A stretch of 64,000 nucleotides of DNA from Clostridioides mangenotii TR. Its GTDB lineage: Bacteria; Bacillota; Clostridia; Peptostreptococcales; Peptostreptococcaceae. Shown piece after piece: positions 25,490 to 34,868 of the stretch. A program made the position numbers and the translations under genes. Location of the stretch: assembly GCF_000498755.1 (NCBI RefSeq), contig NZ_AXUS01000018.1, positions 1 to 64,000 of the forward strand. The letters run 5' to 3'. Position 1 is the first letter of the stretch. Every line of letters starts with the position of its first letter. A model generated the notes under the pieces. The model ran no database searches, was not told the origin of the DNA, and saw only the letters and a program-made list of their open reading frames with translations.

Positions 25490-26703
25490 ATGAAAGTTAT
25501 GTTATCTGGAGGAGGCACTGGAGCCATATTTATCCAGCGATATCTATTGCCAATAGGATTAAGGACGAATATCCAGATGTTGAAATACTCTTTGTTGGAA
25601 CAGAAAAAGGAATAGAATCCGAAATAGTGCCAAAGAACGGTTTTGAGCTAAAAACTGTCACTGTTCAGGGTTTTAATAGAAAAATAGATCTTGAGAATAT
25701 AAAAAGAGTTTTTAGGCTTTTTAAAGGCATGGAACAGGCTAGAAGGGTAATAAAGAAGTTCAAACCAGATGTGGTTATTGGTACTGGTGGATACGTAAGT
25801 GGTCCTGTACTATTTAATGCTTCTATGAAAAAAATCCCGACTATAGTCCATGAGCAAAATTCTTTTCCAGGAGTAACTAACAAAATACTAGCCAAAACTG
25901 TTACTAAAGTTTTGACTAGTTTTGAAGATTCTCACAAGAGATTTCCGGAATCTACAAGAGATAAACTTGTTTTTACAGGAAATCCTGTTAGAAAAGAGAT
26001 ACTTATCGCTAGAAAAGATAATGCTAGGAAGAATCTTGGTATAAGTGAAGATAAAAAGATGGTTCTTTGTTACGGAGGTAGTGGAGGATCTAAAAAGATA
26101 AATAATGCCATGAAGCTACTTATCAAGAATATGGTAAATGAAGATGTAGCTTTTGTATTTGCTACAGGAACTAAATTTTATGATGAATTTATTGAAGAAA
26201 TAGGAAATATGAATCTAAAGCCTTATCAAAAGGTTGTACCGTATTTAGAAGACATGGCAAATGCCCTTGCAGCGAGTGATTTAGTAATAGGTAGTGCGGG
26301 GGCGATATCCTTAGCTGAAATTACAGCTCTTGGAAAACCTTCAGTAATTATACCAAAGGCTTATACAGCAGAAAATCATCAGGAGTACAATGCAAAGAGT
26401 ATTGAAAAGCAAGGTGGAGGTGTTTGCATACTTGAAAAAGAGCTTACACCAGAAAAATTAAATACTACAGTGTTTAAATTGCTTGGAGACAGAGAAGCGT
26501 TAATAGACATGTCTAGAGCGAGTAAAGATATTGGAAAACCAGAAGCTATCGATTTGATTTTCGATGAAGTTATGAAGATTGTAAAATCAAATAAAAAACA
26601 GAATTCTAATTCGAGCAGTAAGGTTAGTAAAGAAGAGAAAGTACAAGAGACCTTTAGCGATTCAGAATCAGAGCCTAAAGTTATCGGAATAAAAAAGAAG
26701 TAG
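25490..26703 (+). CDS. murG: MurG N-acetylglucosaminyltransferase, frame broken by an apparent 1-base deletion
   Basis: Makes lipid II by adding GlcNAc to lipid I on the inner membrane face. The ATG at 25490 reads MKVMLSGGGTG and should continue GHIYPALSIANRI. At 25523 the sequence has GGA GCC AT where GGA GGC CAT is expected, and the frame then shifts. The frame downstream (IYPAISIANRIKDEYPDVEI, then GGYVSGPVLFNA, HEQNSFPG, YGGSGGSKKINNA, GSAGAISLAEITALGKPS) is intact to 26703. With one base restored the protein is about 404 residues, including an unusual lysine/serine-rich tail of about 45 residues. Since murG is essential, a sequencing error or rescue by frameshifting is more likely than gene loss. 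Confidence 0.88.
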
Positions 26704-26791
26704 ATAATATAATAAGAATTAGATCGCTAATTACCAAGTTAAAACTATTAGTAGTAATTTAAGCTAAAATAAAAACTTAAAATAGTTCGAG

Positions 26792-26863
26792 AAAATACCC
26801 TTAAAACTTACATTATTCGGTTTGTTAAGACTCAGATATGTGTAAATTTTAAGGGTATTTTTG
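26792..26863 (+). terminator. Terminator between murG and ftsQ
   Basis: AAAATACCCTTAAAA-c-TTACA (26792-26812) pairs with TGTAA-a-TTTTAAGGGTATTTT (26841-26861). The 20-bp stem ends in T5. Confidence 0.85.
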
Positions 26864-26977
26864 CATATTTAAGTGTTTTTAACAAAGTATGACGCAATAT
26901 GGCTGAAAATAACGCCCTTTTTTTGTAGGAGATACAATTATTAAAGTTGTATTTAATTACAGAAGGGAGATGACAAA

Positions 26978-27727
26978 ATGAAAAAAAAACAAAAAACTAA
27001 AAAAAGACTAAATCCAAGTAGGGTAATGATAGTGTTGGTGTTTGTACTAATGTTTTCCTTTTCAATATGTGCAGTACTTGTTAGTGACATTTTCAATGTT
27101 AAGTATATCGAAGTAAGCGGAAATGAAAAAGTAACAAAATCAAGTATACTGAATACAATAGGCACAAAAAAAGATAAAAATATATTTATGTACAGTAAAA
27201 AAGATATAATCGAGGGAATAAAGAAAAATTCATATATAGATACTGTAGAAGTAGATAGAAAGCTACCAAATAAAATTATTGTAAAAGTGGTAGAAAAAAA
27301 GGTTTTTGTTACATTAAAAGACGGAGACAACTATTGCTATATAGATAGAGATGGTAATTTATTAGAAGAGCTAAAAGGTACAAATGAGAGTAGAAACGAT
27401 AAAATTATCGAAATAGATTACTCTATAGAGGACTATAAGACTATAAAGTTTAAGGACAGAAATTCAAAAAATAAATTCTTTTTACTTATGTCTGTTCTAG
27501 AAAAATATGGTATGTATAACGAGACAAAGCAAGTAAATATGCAAAAAGATAGCAAAATAGACATGTTGACTAGAGGAAATATAAAAATCTTACTACCTAA
27601 CGATGACAATTTAGATTATAATATACATAGAGTTAGTAAAGTCGTTTTAGACTTGAACAACAAAAAAATCAGCAAGGGTTCTGTAGACTTAACACAAAAC
27701 AAATACGCAGTTTATAGTCCAGAATAA
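26978..27727 (+). CDS. ftsQ: FtsQ/DivIB-type cell-division protein with POTRA domain
   Basis: A 249-residue bitopic protein: a strongly basic cytoplasmic N-terminus (KKKQKTKKRLNPSR), one TM helix (about 15-40), then a POTRA domain (FNVKYIEVSGNEKVTKSSIL, NSYIDTVEVDRKLPNKIIVK, VVEKKVFVTLK) and a beta domain. It is part of the FtsQLB/DivIB-FtsL-DivIC complex that controls septal wall synthesis. A terminator precedes it, so it starts a second unit within the division cluster with the DUF881 pair. Confidence 0.9.
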   Translation: MKKKQKTKKRLNPSRVMIVLVFVLMFSFSICAVLVSDIFNVKYIEVSGNEKVTKSSILNTIGTKKDKNIFMYSKKDIIEGIKKNSYIDTVEVDRKLPNKIIVKVVEKKVFVTLKDGDNYCYIDRDGNLLEELKGTNESRNDKIIEIDYSIEDYKTIKFKDRNSKNKFFLLMSVLEKYGMYNETKQVNMQKDSKIDMLTRGNIKILLPNDDNLDYNIHRVSKVVLDLNNKKISKGSVDLTQNKYAVYSPE

Positions 27728-27758
27728 TAGGATGGTAAGGACGTGGTAGGGTTTGAAA

Positions 27759-28442
27759 ATGAAGTTTTCTAATAAATATATAGTAATAGCGTGTGTAGTA
27801 TTAGGATTTTTAGTCACTTCACAGCTTAAAGCTATAAATTTAGAAAATAAAGGTGTTTCGACGAATAGAAGAGGCGAAGAATTGACAAGTGAGTTGAAAT
27901 CGCTAAATGATAAAGAAGATAAATTAGAAGAAGAGATATTGGAGACTAAGAAAAAAATAGATACATATAAAAATAGCGGAAATGAAGATGCTCTAAAGCA
28001 AGAATTAGATAAGTATGAAAGGTTATCAGGATTTACGGATGTCGAGGGAAAAGGTATAGAAGTAACCATAAATCCCATAAATCGAGGCGATAGACTAGCC
28101 GATAGCAAAAATATAATGTATAATTATGATTTAATATTGTCTATTATAAACAAACTAAACTCAGCTCAAGCGAGTGCTATCTCTGTAAACGGAAATAGGA
28201 TTGTTTCAGATACATACCTGCATTTAAAAGGAGATCAACTTTACATAAATGAAAATAAGCTCAAGAGTCCACTAGTAATAAAGGCTATTGGAGATTCAAA
28301 TACACTAGCGTCTGCACTTAACATCAAATACGGTATTGTCTGGGAAATAGAGCAGCATTACAGTGCGAAGGTGGATATTGAGAAGAGCGATAATATAAAA
28401 GTAAATTCACATAGTGGAAAAATAAATTTGGCTGGTAAATAA
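27759..28442 (+). CDS. DUF881 family membrane-anchored protein (first paralogue)
   Basis: A 227-residue protein: N-terminal TM helix (KYIVIACVVLGFLVTSQLKA), a coiled coil (about 35-75), and the DUF881 domain starting at GFTDVEGKGIEVTINP. Conserved DUF881 points are NRGDRLADSKNIMYNYDLIL, LNSAQASAISVNGNRI and SPLVIKAIGD. The group is common next to ftsQ and ftsZ in Clostridia and actinobacteria and is thought to belong to the division or envelope machinery, but the function is unproven. The RBS is weak (TAGGG); ATG 27759 or TTG 27753 could start it. Followed by a paralogue 3 bases later. Confidence 0.85.
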   Translation: MKFSNKYIVIACVVLGFLVTSQLKAINLENKGVSTNRRGEELTSELKSLNDKEDKLEEEILETKKKIDTYKNSGNEDALKQELDKYERLSGFTDVEGKGIEVTINPINRGDRLADSKNIMYNYDLILSIINKLNSAQASAISVNGNRIVSDTYLHLKGDQLYINENKLKSPLVIKAIGDSNTLASALNIKYGIVWEIEQHYSAKVDIEKSDNIKVNSHSGKINLAGK

Positions 28443-28445
28443 AAT

Positions 28446-29111
28446 ATGAAAAATAAATTTGTTGTACTGGGTACATTTATACTTGGAATACTGATCTCTA
28501 TATTTATAAAATCATTTGATCCAGAGAACATATATATGACTCTAGATCAAGTTGGAAAAATTGAATCTGAAATTGATGCCAAAAAAGAAAAAATTAACTT
28601 GCTTGACAAAAAACTGGCAAGATATAAAGATGATCTAAAAAAATATGATGATAGTACAAGATCCAAAGAAATAAAAGATGTAATGGAAGATGAACTTTCG
28701 AACCTAAAAGATAGAAGTGGACGAACAGACATTGAAGGGGCTGGCATAATGATTACTATGAACGACAGCGATCGTGACGTAGAGAGTGGAGAAGACCCGA
28801 ATGATTTAATAATTCACGATATAGACGTTCTTAGGCTTATAAATGATCTTAGGAAATCAGGTTCAACAGCGATCTCGATAAATGGAGAGAGAGTTTTAGG
28901 TAAAACTCAGATAAAATGCTCTGGATCAACTATAACAGTGAACGATACTACATATGGGCAACCCTTTGTAATTAGAGCGTTAGGTGATGTAGATGATTTA
29001 AATGCTGCAGTTTTATCTCCGGATTCATACGCGTATACGCTTAAGGAAATATACAGCATAAATATTGAAGTTGAGAGTATGAATAATATGAAGATTAAGC
29101 GAATTAGTTAA
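28446..29111 (+). CDS. DUF881 family membrane-anchored protein (second paralogue)
   Basis: A 221-residue protein with the same plan as its neighbour: TM helix at 5-20, coiled coil (about 30-80), then the DUF881 domain (GRTDIEGAGIMITMNDSDRD, LINDLRKSGSTAISINGERV, PFVIRALGDVDDLNAA). The two genes are a tandem duplication that has diverged clearly. Coiled coils suggest that the two proteins pair with each other. The start codon lies 3 bases after the first gene's stop, so translation is coupled. Confidence 0.85.
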   Translation: MKNKFVVLGTFILGILISIFIKSFDPENIYMTLDQVGKIESEIDAKKEKINLLDKKLARYKDDLKKYDDSTRSKEIKDVMEDELSNLKDRSGRTDIEGAGIMITMNDSDRDVESGEDPNDLIIHDIDVLRLINDLRKSGSTAISINGERVLGKTQIKCSGSTITVNDTTYGQPFVIRALGDVDDLNAAVLSPDSYAYTLKEIYSINIEVESMNNMKIKRIS

Positions 29112-29215
29112 TAATTTAAAATCTATTTATAGAAAATACTTAAAAATTTGTATAAAATTTTACAAAACCATTGTATAATTTTACTAGTTTAAGTAGAATA
29201 AAGAAGGAGACTAAT

Positions 29216-29560
29216 ATGATTTGGATATTATCAAGTCTAGCACTTGGAGTAGCGGTAGGATATTTTGTCCCATTCACGTATCCAATTGACTATACAATAT
29301 ATGTTTCTGTAGCTATACTTGCAATAATGGACTCAGTCTTTGGGGCAGTAAAATCGAGTTTCGAAGATAAGTTTGAGAATATTATCTTTATTACAGGTTT
29401 TTTAGGTAATACTCTCTTAGCCGTAATAATGACATATATAGGTGAAAAATTAGGTGTACCACTTTACTATGTGGCAGTTTTAGTTTTTGGGATGAGAATA
29501 TTTAATAATTTCTCAATAATTAGAAGATATGTTATAAAAACTATAACGAATAAAAAATAA
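29216..29560 (+). CDS. sbp: Small basic protein (Sbp/DUF1290) family membrane protein
   Basis: A 114-residue protein with three to four TM helices, matching the Sbp family (LGVAVGYFVPFTYPIDYTIY, then DSVFGAVKSSFEDKFENIIF and the final FGMRIFNNFSIIRRY). In Bacillus, sbp lies just before ftsA-ftsZ; here it lies directly before ftsZ and no ftsA is present in the window. The ATG at 29216 has AAGGAG 6 bases upstream; an upstream in-frame start at 29171 falls in a TATAAT-containing promoter-like stretch. The role is unknown. Confidence 0.88.
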   Translation: MIWILSSLALGVAVGYFVPFTYPIDYTIYVSVAILAIMDSVFGAVKSSFEDKFENIIFITGFLGNTLLAVIMTYIGEKLGVPLYYVAVLVFGMRIFNNFSIIRRYVIKTITNKK

Positions 29561-29679
29561 TTAATTTATTACATAAAGTTATCAATTTAGTATTTATTAA
29601 ATAAAGTTACAAAATAAGAGGAAAATTTGTATTTTTGTGGAATATGAAAAATTATAGAACAACAAAAAACTCAAAAAAA

Positions 29680-29688
29680 TGGTATAAT
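29680..29688 (+). promoter_or_regulatory. Extended -10 promoter upstream of ftsZ
   Basis: TGGTATAAT matches the extended -10 form TGnTATAAT, with no clear -35 box. It lies 46 bases before the ftsZ start. Confidence 0.55.
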
Positions 29689-29733
29689 CATTTCATACGA
29701 TTATTTTGAATCATGATATAAGGAGGTTTATAG

Positions 29734-30879
29734 ATGCTAAACTTTGACGTAGAATTAGATGAAAGTGCAAAAATCAAGGTAATAGGTGTAGGTGGCGGTG
29801 GTAATAATGCTGTAAACAGAATGGTTGAGGCCCAACTAAAGGGAGTAGAGTTTATAGCAATTAATACAGATAAACAAGCTTTAGTTACATCTAAAGCTGA
29901 ATATAAAGTACAAGTAGGGGAAAAATTAACTAGAGGACTTGGAGCTGGGGCTAACCCAGAAGTTGGGAAAAGAGCAGCAGAAGAGAGTAAAGATGAGATA
30001 GTTAATTTACTTCAAGGTTCAGATATGGTTTTCGTAACTGCCGGAATGGGTGGTGGAACTGGTACTGGAGCAGCTCCAGTAGTAGCAGAATTGGCCAAAG
30101 AAATGGGAATACTTACTGTAGGGGTTGTTACAAAGCCATTCGCATTTGAGGGTAAGATAAGAATGAAAAATGCTGAGGGAGGAATCGAAGCATTAAAAGC
30201 TAAAGTTGATACCCTTATAACTATACCAAATGATAGACTATTGCAAATAGTTCAAAAAAGTACATCTATGTTAGATGCGTTCTCTATTGCTGACGATGTT
30301 TTAAAACAAGGTATTCAGTCGATATCTGACCTTATAGCTGTTGAGGGTCTTATAAACCTTGACTTTGCCGATGTAACTACAATCATGAAGGATAAAGGTC
30401 TTGCCCATATGGGTATAGGAAATGCAAGTGGAGAAACTAGAGCTGTAGATGCAGCGAGACAAGCTATACAATCTCCACTATTAGAAACTTCAATAAAGGG
30501 CGCAAAAGGCGTTCTGTTAAATGTTACGGGTGGATCTAACTTAGGTCTATTTGAAGTCAATGAAGCTTCGACTTTAGTTATGGAGTCTTGTGACCCGGAA
30601 GCTAACGTTATATTCGGAGCATCTATTAAAGAAGATTTAGGCGATGAAATAATGATTACAGTAATTGCAACCGGTTTTGAGGGTATTAGAGATGATATTA
30701 TAGAGTCTAAACCAAAAAAATCTAGTGTTAGATCATCTTTAGACACTACAATCAAATCTTCAATCAGAGATATAGATGAGGATGAAGAAATATCAGAAAA
30801 ACTAGGTGATGCTAAAAATACAGATATTGTTGAAGATGACAGTATGGAAATACCAACGTTTTTGAGAAGAAGAAGATAG
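29734..30879 (+). CDS. ftsZ: Cell division GTPase FtsZ
   Basis: A 381-residue tubulin homologue that forms the cytokinetic ring. The N-terminal [15 protein letters not shown], the GTP-binding tubulin motif [11 protein letters not shown] (about residue 106), TIPNDRLL and the T7 loop NLDFADV are intact. The variable linker is followed by the conserved C-terminal peptide [11 protein letters not shown], the docking site for SepF (encoded at 61972) and FtsA or EzrA-like partners. RBS AAGGAGG. It is transcribed alone or with sbp and ends at a strong terminator. Confidence 0.98.
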   Translation: MLNFDVELDESAKIKVIGVGGGGNNAVNRMVEAQLKGVEFIAINTDKQALVTSKAEYKVQVGEKLTRGLGAGANPEVGKRAAEESKDEIVNLLQGSDMVFVTAGMGGGTGTGAAPVVAELAKEMGILTVGVVTKPFAFEGKIRMKNAEGGIEALKAKVDTLITIPNDRLLQIVQKSTSMLDAFSIADDVLKQGIQSISDLIAVEGLINLDFADVTTIMKDKGLAHMGIGNASGETRAVDAARQAIQSPLLETSIKGAKGVLLNVTGGSNLGLFEVNEASTLVMESCDPEANVIFGASIKEDLGDEIMITVIATGFEGIRDDIIESKPKKSSVRSSLDTTIKSSIRDIDEDEEISEKLGDAKNTDIVEDDSMEIPTFLRRRR

Positions 30880-30943
30880 TTCTAACAAGTATTTTTTTGT
30901 CAGATGTATATTATAAAAACAATATTTATACTTTACATAAATT

Positions 30944-30983
30944 ATGCGGGTTACGTTTCTAGAAACGGTAACCCGCATTTTCT
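30944..30983 (+). terminator. ftsZ terminator
   Basis: ATGCGGGTTAC (30944-30954) pairs with GTAACCCGCAT (30968-30978), with an inner GTTTCT/AGAAAC stem, then TTTTCTG. Confidence 0.88.
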
Positions 30984-31067
30984 GTAGAAATTTATGTATT
31001 TTTAGATGAAAAATTACGTTAAATTTTATATAATCATAAGTAGGATTGATAGGAGGTGAAGCGTATC

Positions 31068-31769
31068 ATTATTCGTATAGCTATATGTGACGATGAAGAA
31101 GAGCAGCAGAATATTTTAAAAAGTCATCTAGACATAATATTTAAAGAATCTCAATATGACTATGAGCTATTTATTTTTAGTTCAGGTGAAGAACTTATGG
31201 AGAATTACCCTCGAGGAATAGATATTTTTTTGCTAGATATTTATATGAAGGAGATAAATGGTATTGAGGTAGCTAAAAATATAAGAAAGACAGATCAAGA
31301 TTGTGAAATTATATTTATTACTTTTTTTCATGGTCATGTCAGGGAAGGATATGAAGTTAGAGCGTATCGTTATTTGACAAAGCCTGTTGGTATTTTAGAA
31401 CTTAAGAAACATCTATTGAGTTGTATTGAGAAAATTATTGAGTCAAAAAATAATGAATTAATAGTATTTGAAGAAGACAATGTATACAAGATAAGTATAA
31501 ATTCTATTTTATATACACAGAATTTAAAAAATGATATGATAATACATACCCTAAAAAGAGAATTTACAATAAAGAAAAAAATTGATTTAATAGAAGAAGA
31601 GCTATTGAAGTATAGTTTTATTAAATGCAAGAAAAATTATATTATTAACATAAAGTATATATGTTCGGTTAAAGAAAATGTTATTGAGTTAATTAATGGA
31701 GAGACTATTCCATTCAATAAAAAAAATGTAAAAGATCTTCAAGAGAAAATAATAAAAATGACTTATTAG
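31068..31769 (+). CDS. LytTR-family response regulator (AgrA/LytR type), orphan
   Basis: A 233-residue regulator. Receiver domain (RIAICDDEEEQQ, phosphoacceptor Asp in IDIFLLDIYMKEINGIE, then ITFFHGHVREGYEVRAYRYL with the conserved Lys in TKPV) and a C-terminal LytTR DNA-binding domain (about 135-233, ending YIINIKYICSVKENVIELIN). The SD AGGAGGTGA is perfect but no ATG follows; ATT at 31068 gives the family-typical IIRIAICDDE start, while the GTG at 31056 is inside the SD. No sensor kinase or peptide gene is adjacent, and its place between ftsZ and spoIIGA is not the usual order. It is probably an insertion. Confidence 0.85.
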   Translation: MIRIAICDDEEEQQNILKSHLDIIFKESQYDYELFIFSSGEELMENYPRGIDIFLLDIYMKEINGIEVAKNIRKTDQDCEIIFITFFHGHVREGYEVRAYRYLTKPVGILELKKHLLSCIEKIIESKNNELIVFEEDNVYKISINSILYTQNLKNDMIIHTLKREFTIKKKIDLIEEELLKYSFIKCKKNYIINIKYICSVKENVIELINGETIPFNKKNVKDLQEKIIKMTY

Positions 31770-31815
31770 AGGTAAAGGCATTTATGTATAAATTTGTTTA
31801 TATTATTGCATATAA

Positions 31816-31860
31816 AAATGACGCAACTAGTCAATATAACTAGAAGTGTCATTTTTATTG
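31816..31860 (+). terminator. Terminator of the LytTR regulator gene
   Basis: AAATGAC (31816-31822) pairs with GTCATTT (31848-31854), with an inner CTAGT/ACTAG stem, then TTTATTG. Confidence 0.75.
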
Positions 31861-31925
31861 CAAAAATTAGGCGCAATAGATTTTGATGGAATTTAATGAC
31901 AGATTAATAAAGAATTTGTTTTGAA

Positions 31926-31972
31926 TTCGACCATCAAAAGTGACATAAAATTTTATGTTACTATCCTATAAT
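31926..31972 (+). promoter_or_regulatory. Spo0A-type spoIIGA promoter with 21-base spacer
   Basis: GTGACA (31940-31945), a 21-base spacer and TATAAT (31967-31972). The overlong spacer is the hallmark of the Spo0A-dependent sigma-A promoter of the Bacillus spoIIG operon. A 0A-box-like TTCGACC (31926-31932) sits just upstream, and ACATAAAATTTTATGT (31943-31958) is a perfect palindrome in the spacer. Confidence 0.65.
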
Positions 31973-32000
31973 GGATTTATGGAAAAAGGGGATGAAACAA

Positions 32001-32843
32001 ATGTATTTTGAGTACTATGTTTTAGAAAACCTTATAGTAAATTATATTATTATAAGTTGTACATCTATTCTTACTAAAAAATATAATTCCCTAAAAAATA
32101 AAATACTAGGAGCGTCTTTAGGAGCAATATATGCAGTTGCATACTTGTATCCTTCGCTTGGCATTCTTTTCACAATACCGTTCAAAGTTTTTCTTATGAC
32201 ATTTATTATTTTTGTATCATTTAAGCACTATGGTAAAAGAGACTTTATTAAGACATCTTTAGTATTTTATTTGGTGAATGTATTTATTTCTGGGACTACA
32301 TATTTTATTATTTATTTTACTGGTATAAGCCATATAAAGATATCATTTTTAATAGTATGCGCTTATGCAAGCTGCGAACTTCTTAAACATATTTACAAGG
32401 ATATCAAGATGATCAAGTACATAGACAATTTGACTAAAAGCATAAGGATAAAAATATTTGATAATGAATTTGACTGTATGGCATTAGTAGACAGCGGAAA
32501 TATGCTTAAGGATCCTTTTAGTAAGAGTGAGGTTGTTATGGTAGATGCTAGTGTCGTTAAAAATATTATGCCTAGTTTTTTATTGGGTGTAGATTATGCT
32601 GACCTAGATATCGAAAGAGCAGAAGAAGTAATTCGGGATTTGGACAAAGATATCTCAAAAAAAGTCAGGTTAATACCTTACAAACATGCAGGAAGCTCAG
32701 AATCAAAAATAGTAATTGGATTTAAGGCTGATTATATTGAAGTTGACGACCAAAAAGTCGGAGATATAGTCCTTGGGATTGCAGACTTAGAAGAATCTGA
32801 TTACAAAGCTATAATGAGTCCAACTTTATTACCAAATATTTAA
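32001..32843 (+). CDS. spoIIGA: Sigma-E processing peptidase SpoIIGA
   Basis: A 280-residue membrane aspartyl protease. The N-terminal half has about five TM helices (from [16 protein letters not shown] on). The C-terminal half carries the single aspartate motif ALVDSGNML, so the enzyme is active as a dimer. It removes the pro-peptide of sigma-E in the mother cell; the substrate gene follows 16 bases later. The ATG at 32001 follows AAGGGGATG; an in-frame ATG at 31971 lies in the -10 box and cannot be the start. Synteny spoIIGA-sigE-sigG is standard for endospore formers. Confidence 0.93.
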   Translation: MYFEYYVLENLIVNYIIISCTSILTKKYNSLKNKILGASLGAIYAVAYLYPSLGILFTIPFKVFLMTFIIFVSFKHYGKRDFIKTSLVFYLVNVFISGTTYFIIYFTGISHIKISFLIVCAYASCELLKHIYKDIKMIKYIDNLTKSIRIKIFDNEFDCMALVDSGNMLKDPFSKSEVVMVDASVVKNIMPSFLLGVDYADLDIERAEEVIRDLDKDISKKVRLIPYKHAGSSESKIVIGFKADYIEVDDQKVGDIVLGIADLEESDYKAIMSPTLLPNI

Positions 32844-32859
32844 TTATAGGGGGAAAGAG

Positions 32860-33582
32860 ATGTTTAGATTAAAAGAAAAAATAAAGAATGTGATACTAAA
32901 GATAGGAATTAAGCTAAAGATAATCAAGCCCAAAGGAGTTTACTATATGGGTGGAGCAAACATACTCCCTCCACCATTAAAAGCGCATGAAGAAATTGAG
33001 CTATTAAAAAAATTAGAAACTGACGAAAGTGTAAAGTCTGTATTGATAGAAAGGAATCTTAGATTAGTAGTATATATATCTAGAAAATTTGAGAATACGG
33101 GCATAGATGTAGAGGACTTGATATCTATAGGTACAATTGGACTAATAAAGGCTGTAAATACTTTTAAACTCAATAAAAATATCAAACTCGCTACATATGC
33201 GTCTAGATGTATAGAAAACGAAATACTTATGTACCTTAGAAAAAACAACAAGAAAAAGACAGAGGTATCATTTGATGAGCCGTTAAATGTAGATTTAGAT
33301 GGGAACGAGCTTCTTTTGTCAGATGTGCTCGGAACAGATAATGATGAAATATACAAAATCATTGAAGAAGAGATAGATAGAGACTTGCTTCTTATGGCTC
33401 TAGATCGATTAAACGACAGGGAAAAGCAAATTATGGAATTAAGATTTGGACTTATAGATAAAGGCAATGAGAAAACACAAAAAGAAGTGGCTGGAATGCT
33501 TGGCATATCTCAGTCCTACATATCTAGACTAGAAAAGAAAATAATCTCCAGATTACAGAAAGAGATGAAAAAATTTGTATAA
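32860..33582 (+). CDS. sigE: Pro-sigma-E, early mother-cell sporulation sigma factor
   Basis: A 240-residue sigma-70 family factor. The amphipathic, basic pro-sequence ([20 protein letters not shown]) leads to [13 protein letters not shown], the region cut by SpoIIGA. Region 2 ([55 protein letters not shown]) and region 4 with its HTH ([20 protein letters not shown]) are intact. It directs the mother-cell programme, including spoIVA at 49921. Made in the pre-divisional cell and activated after engulfment signalling. Confidence 0.97.
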   Translation: MFRLKEKIKNVILKIGIKLKIIKPKGVYYMGGANILPPPLKAHEEIELLKKLETDESVKSVLIERNLRLVVYISRKFENTGIDVEDLISIGTIGLIKAVNTFKLNKNIKLATYASRCIENEILMYLRKNNKKKTEVSFDEPLNVDLDGNELLLSDVLGTDNDEIYKIIEEEIDRDLLLMALDRLNDREKQIMELRFGLIDKGNEKTQKEVAGMLGISQSYISRLEKKIISRLQKEMKKFV

Positions 33583-33670
33583 AAAGAAATAAATATCTTT
33601 TAAAAGTATAAAAAATTGGGAAATGTAAATAATTTCATTAAGTAATACTTTTAAGAGAGGACTGAAATAA

Positions 33671-34444
33671 ATGAAAGTTAACAAGGTTGAGATATGCGGT
33701 GTCAACACATCCGAGCTTCCAGTTCTTAAAAATAAGGAAATGAATGAACTTCTTGTAAAAATAAAAAATGGAGATAAAGAGGCAAGAAGAGTCTTTGTAA
33801 GGGGAAATTTGCGATTAGTTCTTAGTGTTATAAAGAAATTCAACAACAGAGGCGAAAATATAGATGATTTGTTTCAAATTGGATGTATTGGATTAATAAA
33901 ATCCATAGACAATTTCGATTTAAGCCAAAACGTCAGATTTTCCACTTATGCAGTACCTATGATTATAGGTGAGATAAGACGATATCTAAGAGATAACAAT
34001 CCGATAAGAGTCAGTAGATCTTTAAAGGACACAGCATATAAAGCACTTCAAGTTAGAGAAAGATTGATACGTGAAAATTCAAAAGAACCAACAGTTACAG
34101 AGATAGCCAAAGAATTAGAGCTGGAAGTTGAATATGTAGTTATGGCACTTGATGCTATACAAGATCCTATATCGCTATTTGATCCGGTATACCAGGACAA
34201 TGGAGATGCAATTTATGTAATGGATCAAGTTCAAGATAAAAAAGATACAGATGAAAATTGGCTTCAGGAAATTTCATTAAAAGAAGCTATAAAAAAATTG
34301 AATAGCAGAGAGAAGTTAGTTCTGGATCTGAGATTCTATAAAGGGCGTACTCAAATTGAGGTCGCTGATGAGATTGGTATATCACAAGCTCAAGTATCTC
34401 GTATAGAGAAAAACGCACTTAAAAATATGCGAAAGTACGTCTAA
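33671..34444 (+). CDS. sigG: Late forespore sigma factor SigG
   Basis: A 257-residue sigma factor. The start MKVNKVEICGVNTSELPVLK is the specific SigG N-terminus; region 2 (RGNLRLVLSVIKKFNNRGEN, FSTYAVPMIIGEIRRYLRDN), region 3 and region 4 (GRTQIEVADEIGISQAQVSR) follow. It governs late forespore genes. As in Bacillus it lies after sigE, separated by 88 bases that should contain a forespore promoter; only weak matches to the sigma-F/G consensus were seen there. Confidence 0.97.
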   Translation: MKVNKVEICGVNTSELPVLKNKEMNELLVKIKNGDKEARRVFVRGNLRLVLSVIKKFNNRGENIDDLFQIGCIGLIKSIDNFDLSQNVRFSTYAVPMIIGEIRRYLRDNNPIRVSRSLKDTAYKALQVRERLIRENSKEPTVTEIAKELELEVEYVVMALDAIQDPISLFDPVYQDNGDAIYVMDQVQDKKDTDENWLQEISLKEAIKKLNSREKLVLDLRFYKGRTQIEVADEIGISQAQVSRIEKNALKNMRKYV

Positions 34445-34516
34445 GTAATTGATGAAAAGCATAGAAATATATCGTAAAGATAGATTAAAAATGTAGAAAA
34501 TAATTTTATGAACAAG

Positions 34517-34543
34517 AAATGACCTGTAAAGGTCATTTTTTTT
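34517..34543 (+). terminator. sigG terminator
   Basis: AAATGACC (34517-34524) pairs with GGTCATTT (34531-34538), then T-rich tail. Confidence 0.9.
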
Positions 34544-34585
34544 ATGCTAGTACATATTTATTTTTATAGGAAGGGTGAGTATAAT

Positions 34586-34849
34586 ATGATTAGAGTATCT
34601 GATATAATGGAGAAGGAAGTAATAAATGTTAAAAATGGAAAAAGACTAGGATATATTACAGACATAGATATGGATGTGTACGAAGGAAAGATAGTATCAT
34701 TTACTATTTATGGCGATGATAGCAGAAGTTTTTTTTCAAGAGGTGGAGCTGAAGAAGTTATTTTCTGGCATGACATACTTAAAATAGGATGTGATACAAT
34801 AATAGTAAATATAGGCTCTGAACTTAGCCTCGATGAATTAGAAATTTAA
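34586..34849 (+). CDS. ylmC: YlmC/YmxH-family sporulation protein (PRC-barrel)
   Basis: An 87-residue single PRC-barrel domain: MIRVSDIMEKEVINVKNGKR, LGYITDIDMDVYEGKI, then FWHDILKIGCDTIIVN. This matches the YlmC/YmxH family, found in endospore formers behind sigG. It probably acts as a small adaptor protein; the function is not established. The ATG at 34586 follows AAGGGTGAG. The sequence upstream of 34586 in the same frame is the sigG terminator. The next gene, nrdR, starts 19 bases later. Confidence 0.87.
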   Translation: MIRVSDIMEKEVINVKNGKRLGYITDIDMDVYEGKIVSFTIYGDDSRSFFSRGGAEEVIFWHDILKIGCDTIIVNIGSELSLDELEI

Positions 34850-34868
34850 TTAACTGAGGAGGAAACCA

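Noticed and set aside
31971-32000. ATG at 31971 as spoIIGA start
   Set aside because: It overlaps the TATAAT -10 element and lacks an RBS; ATG 32001 has AAGGGGATG at good spacing.
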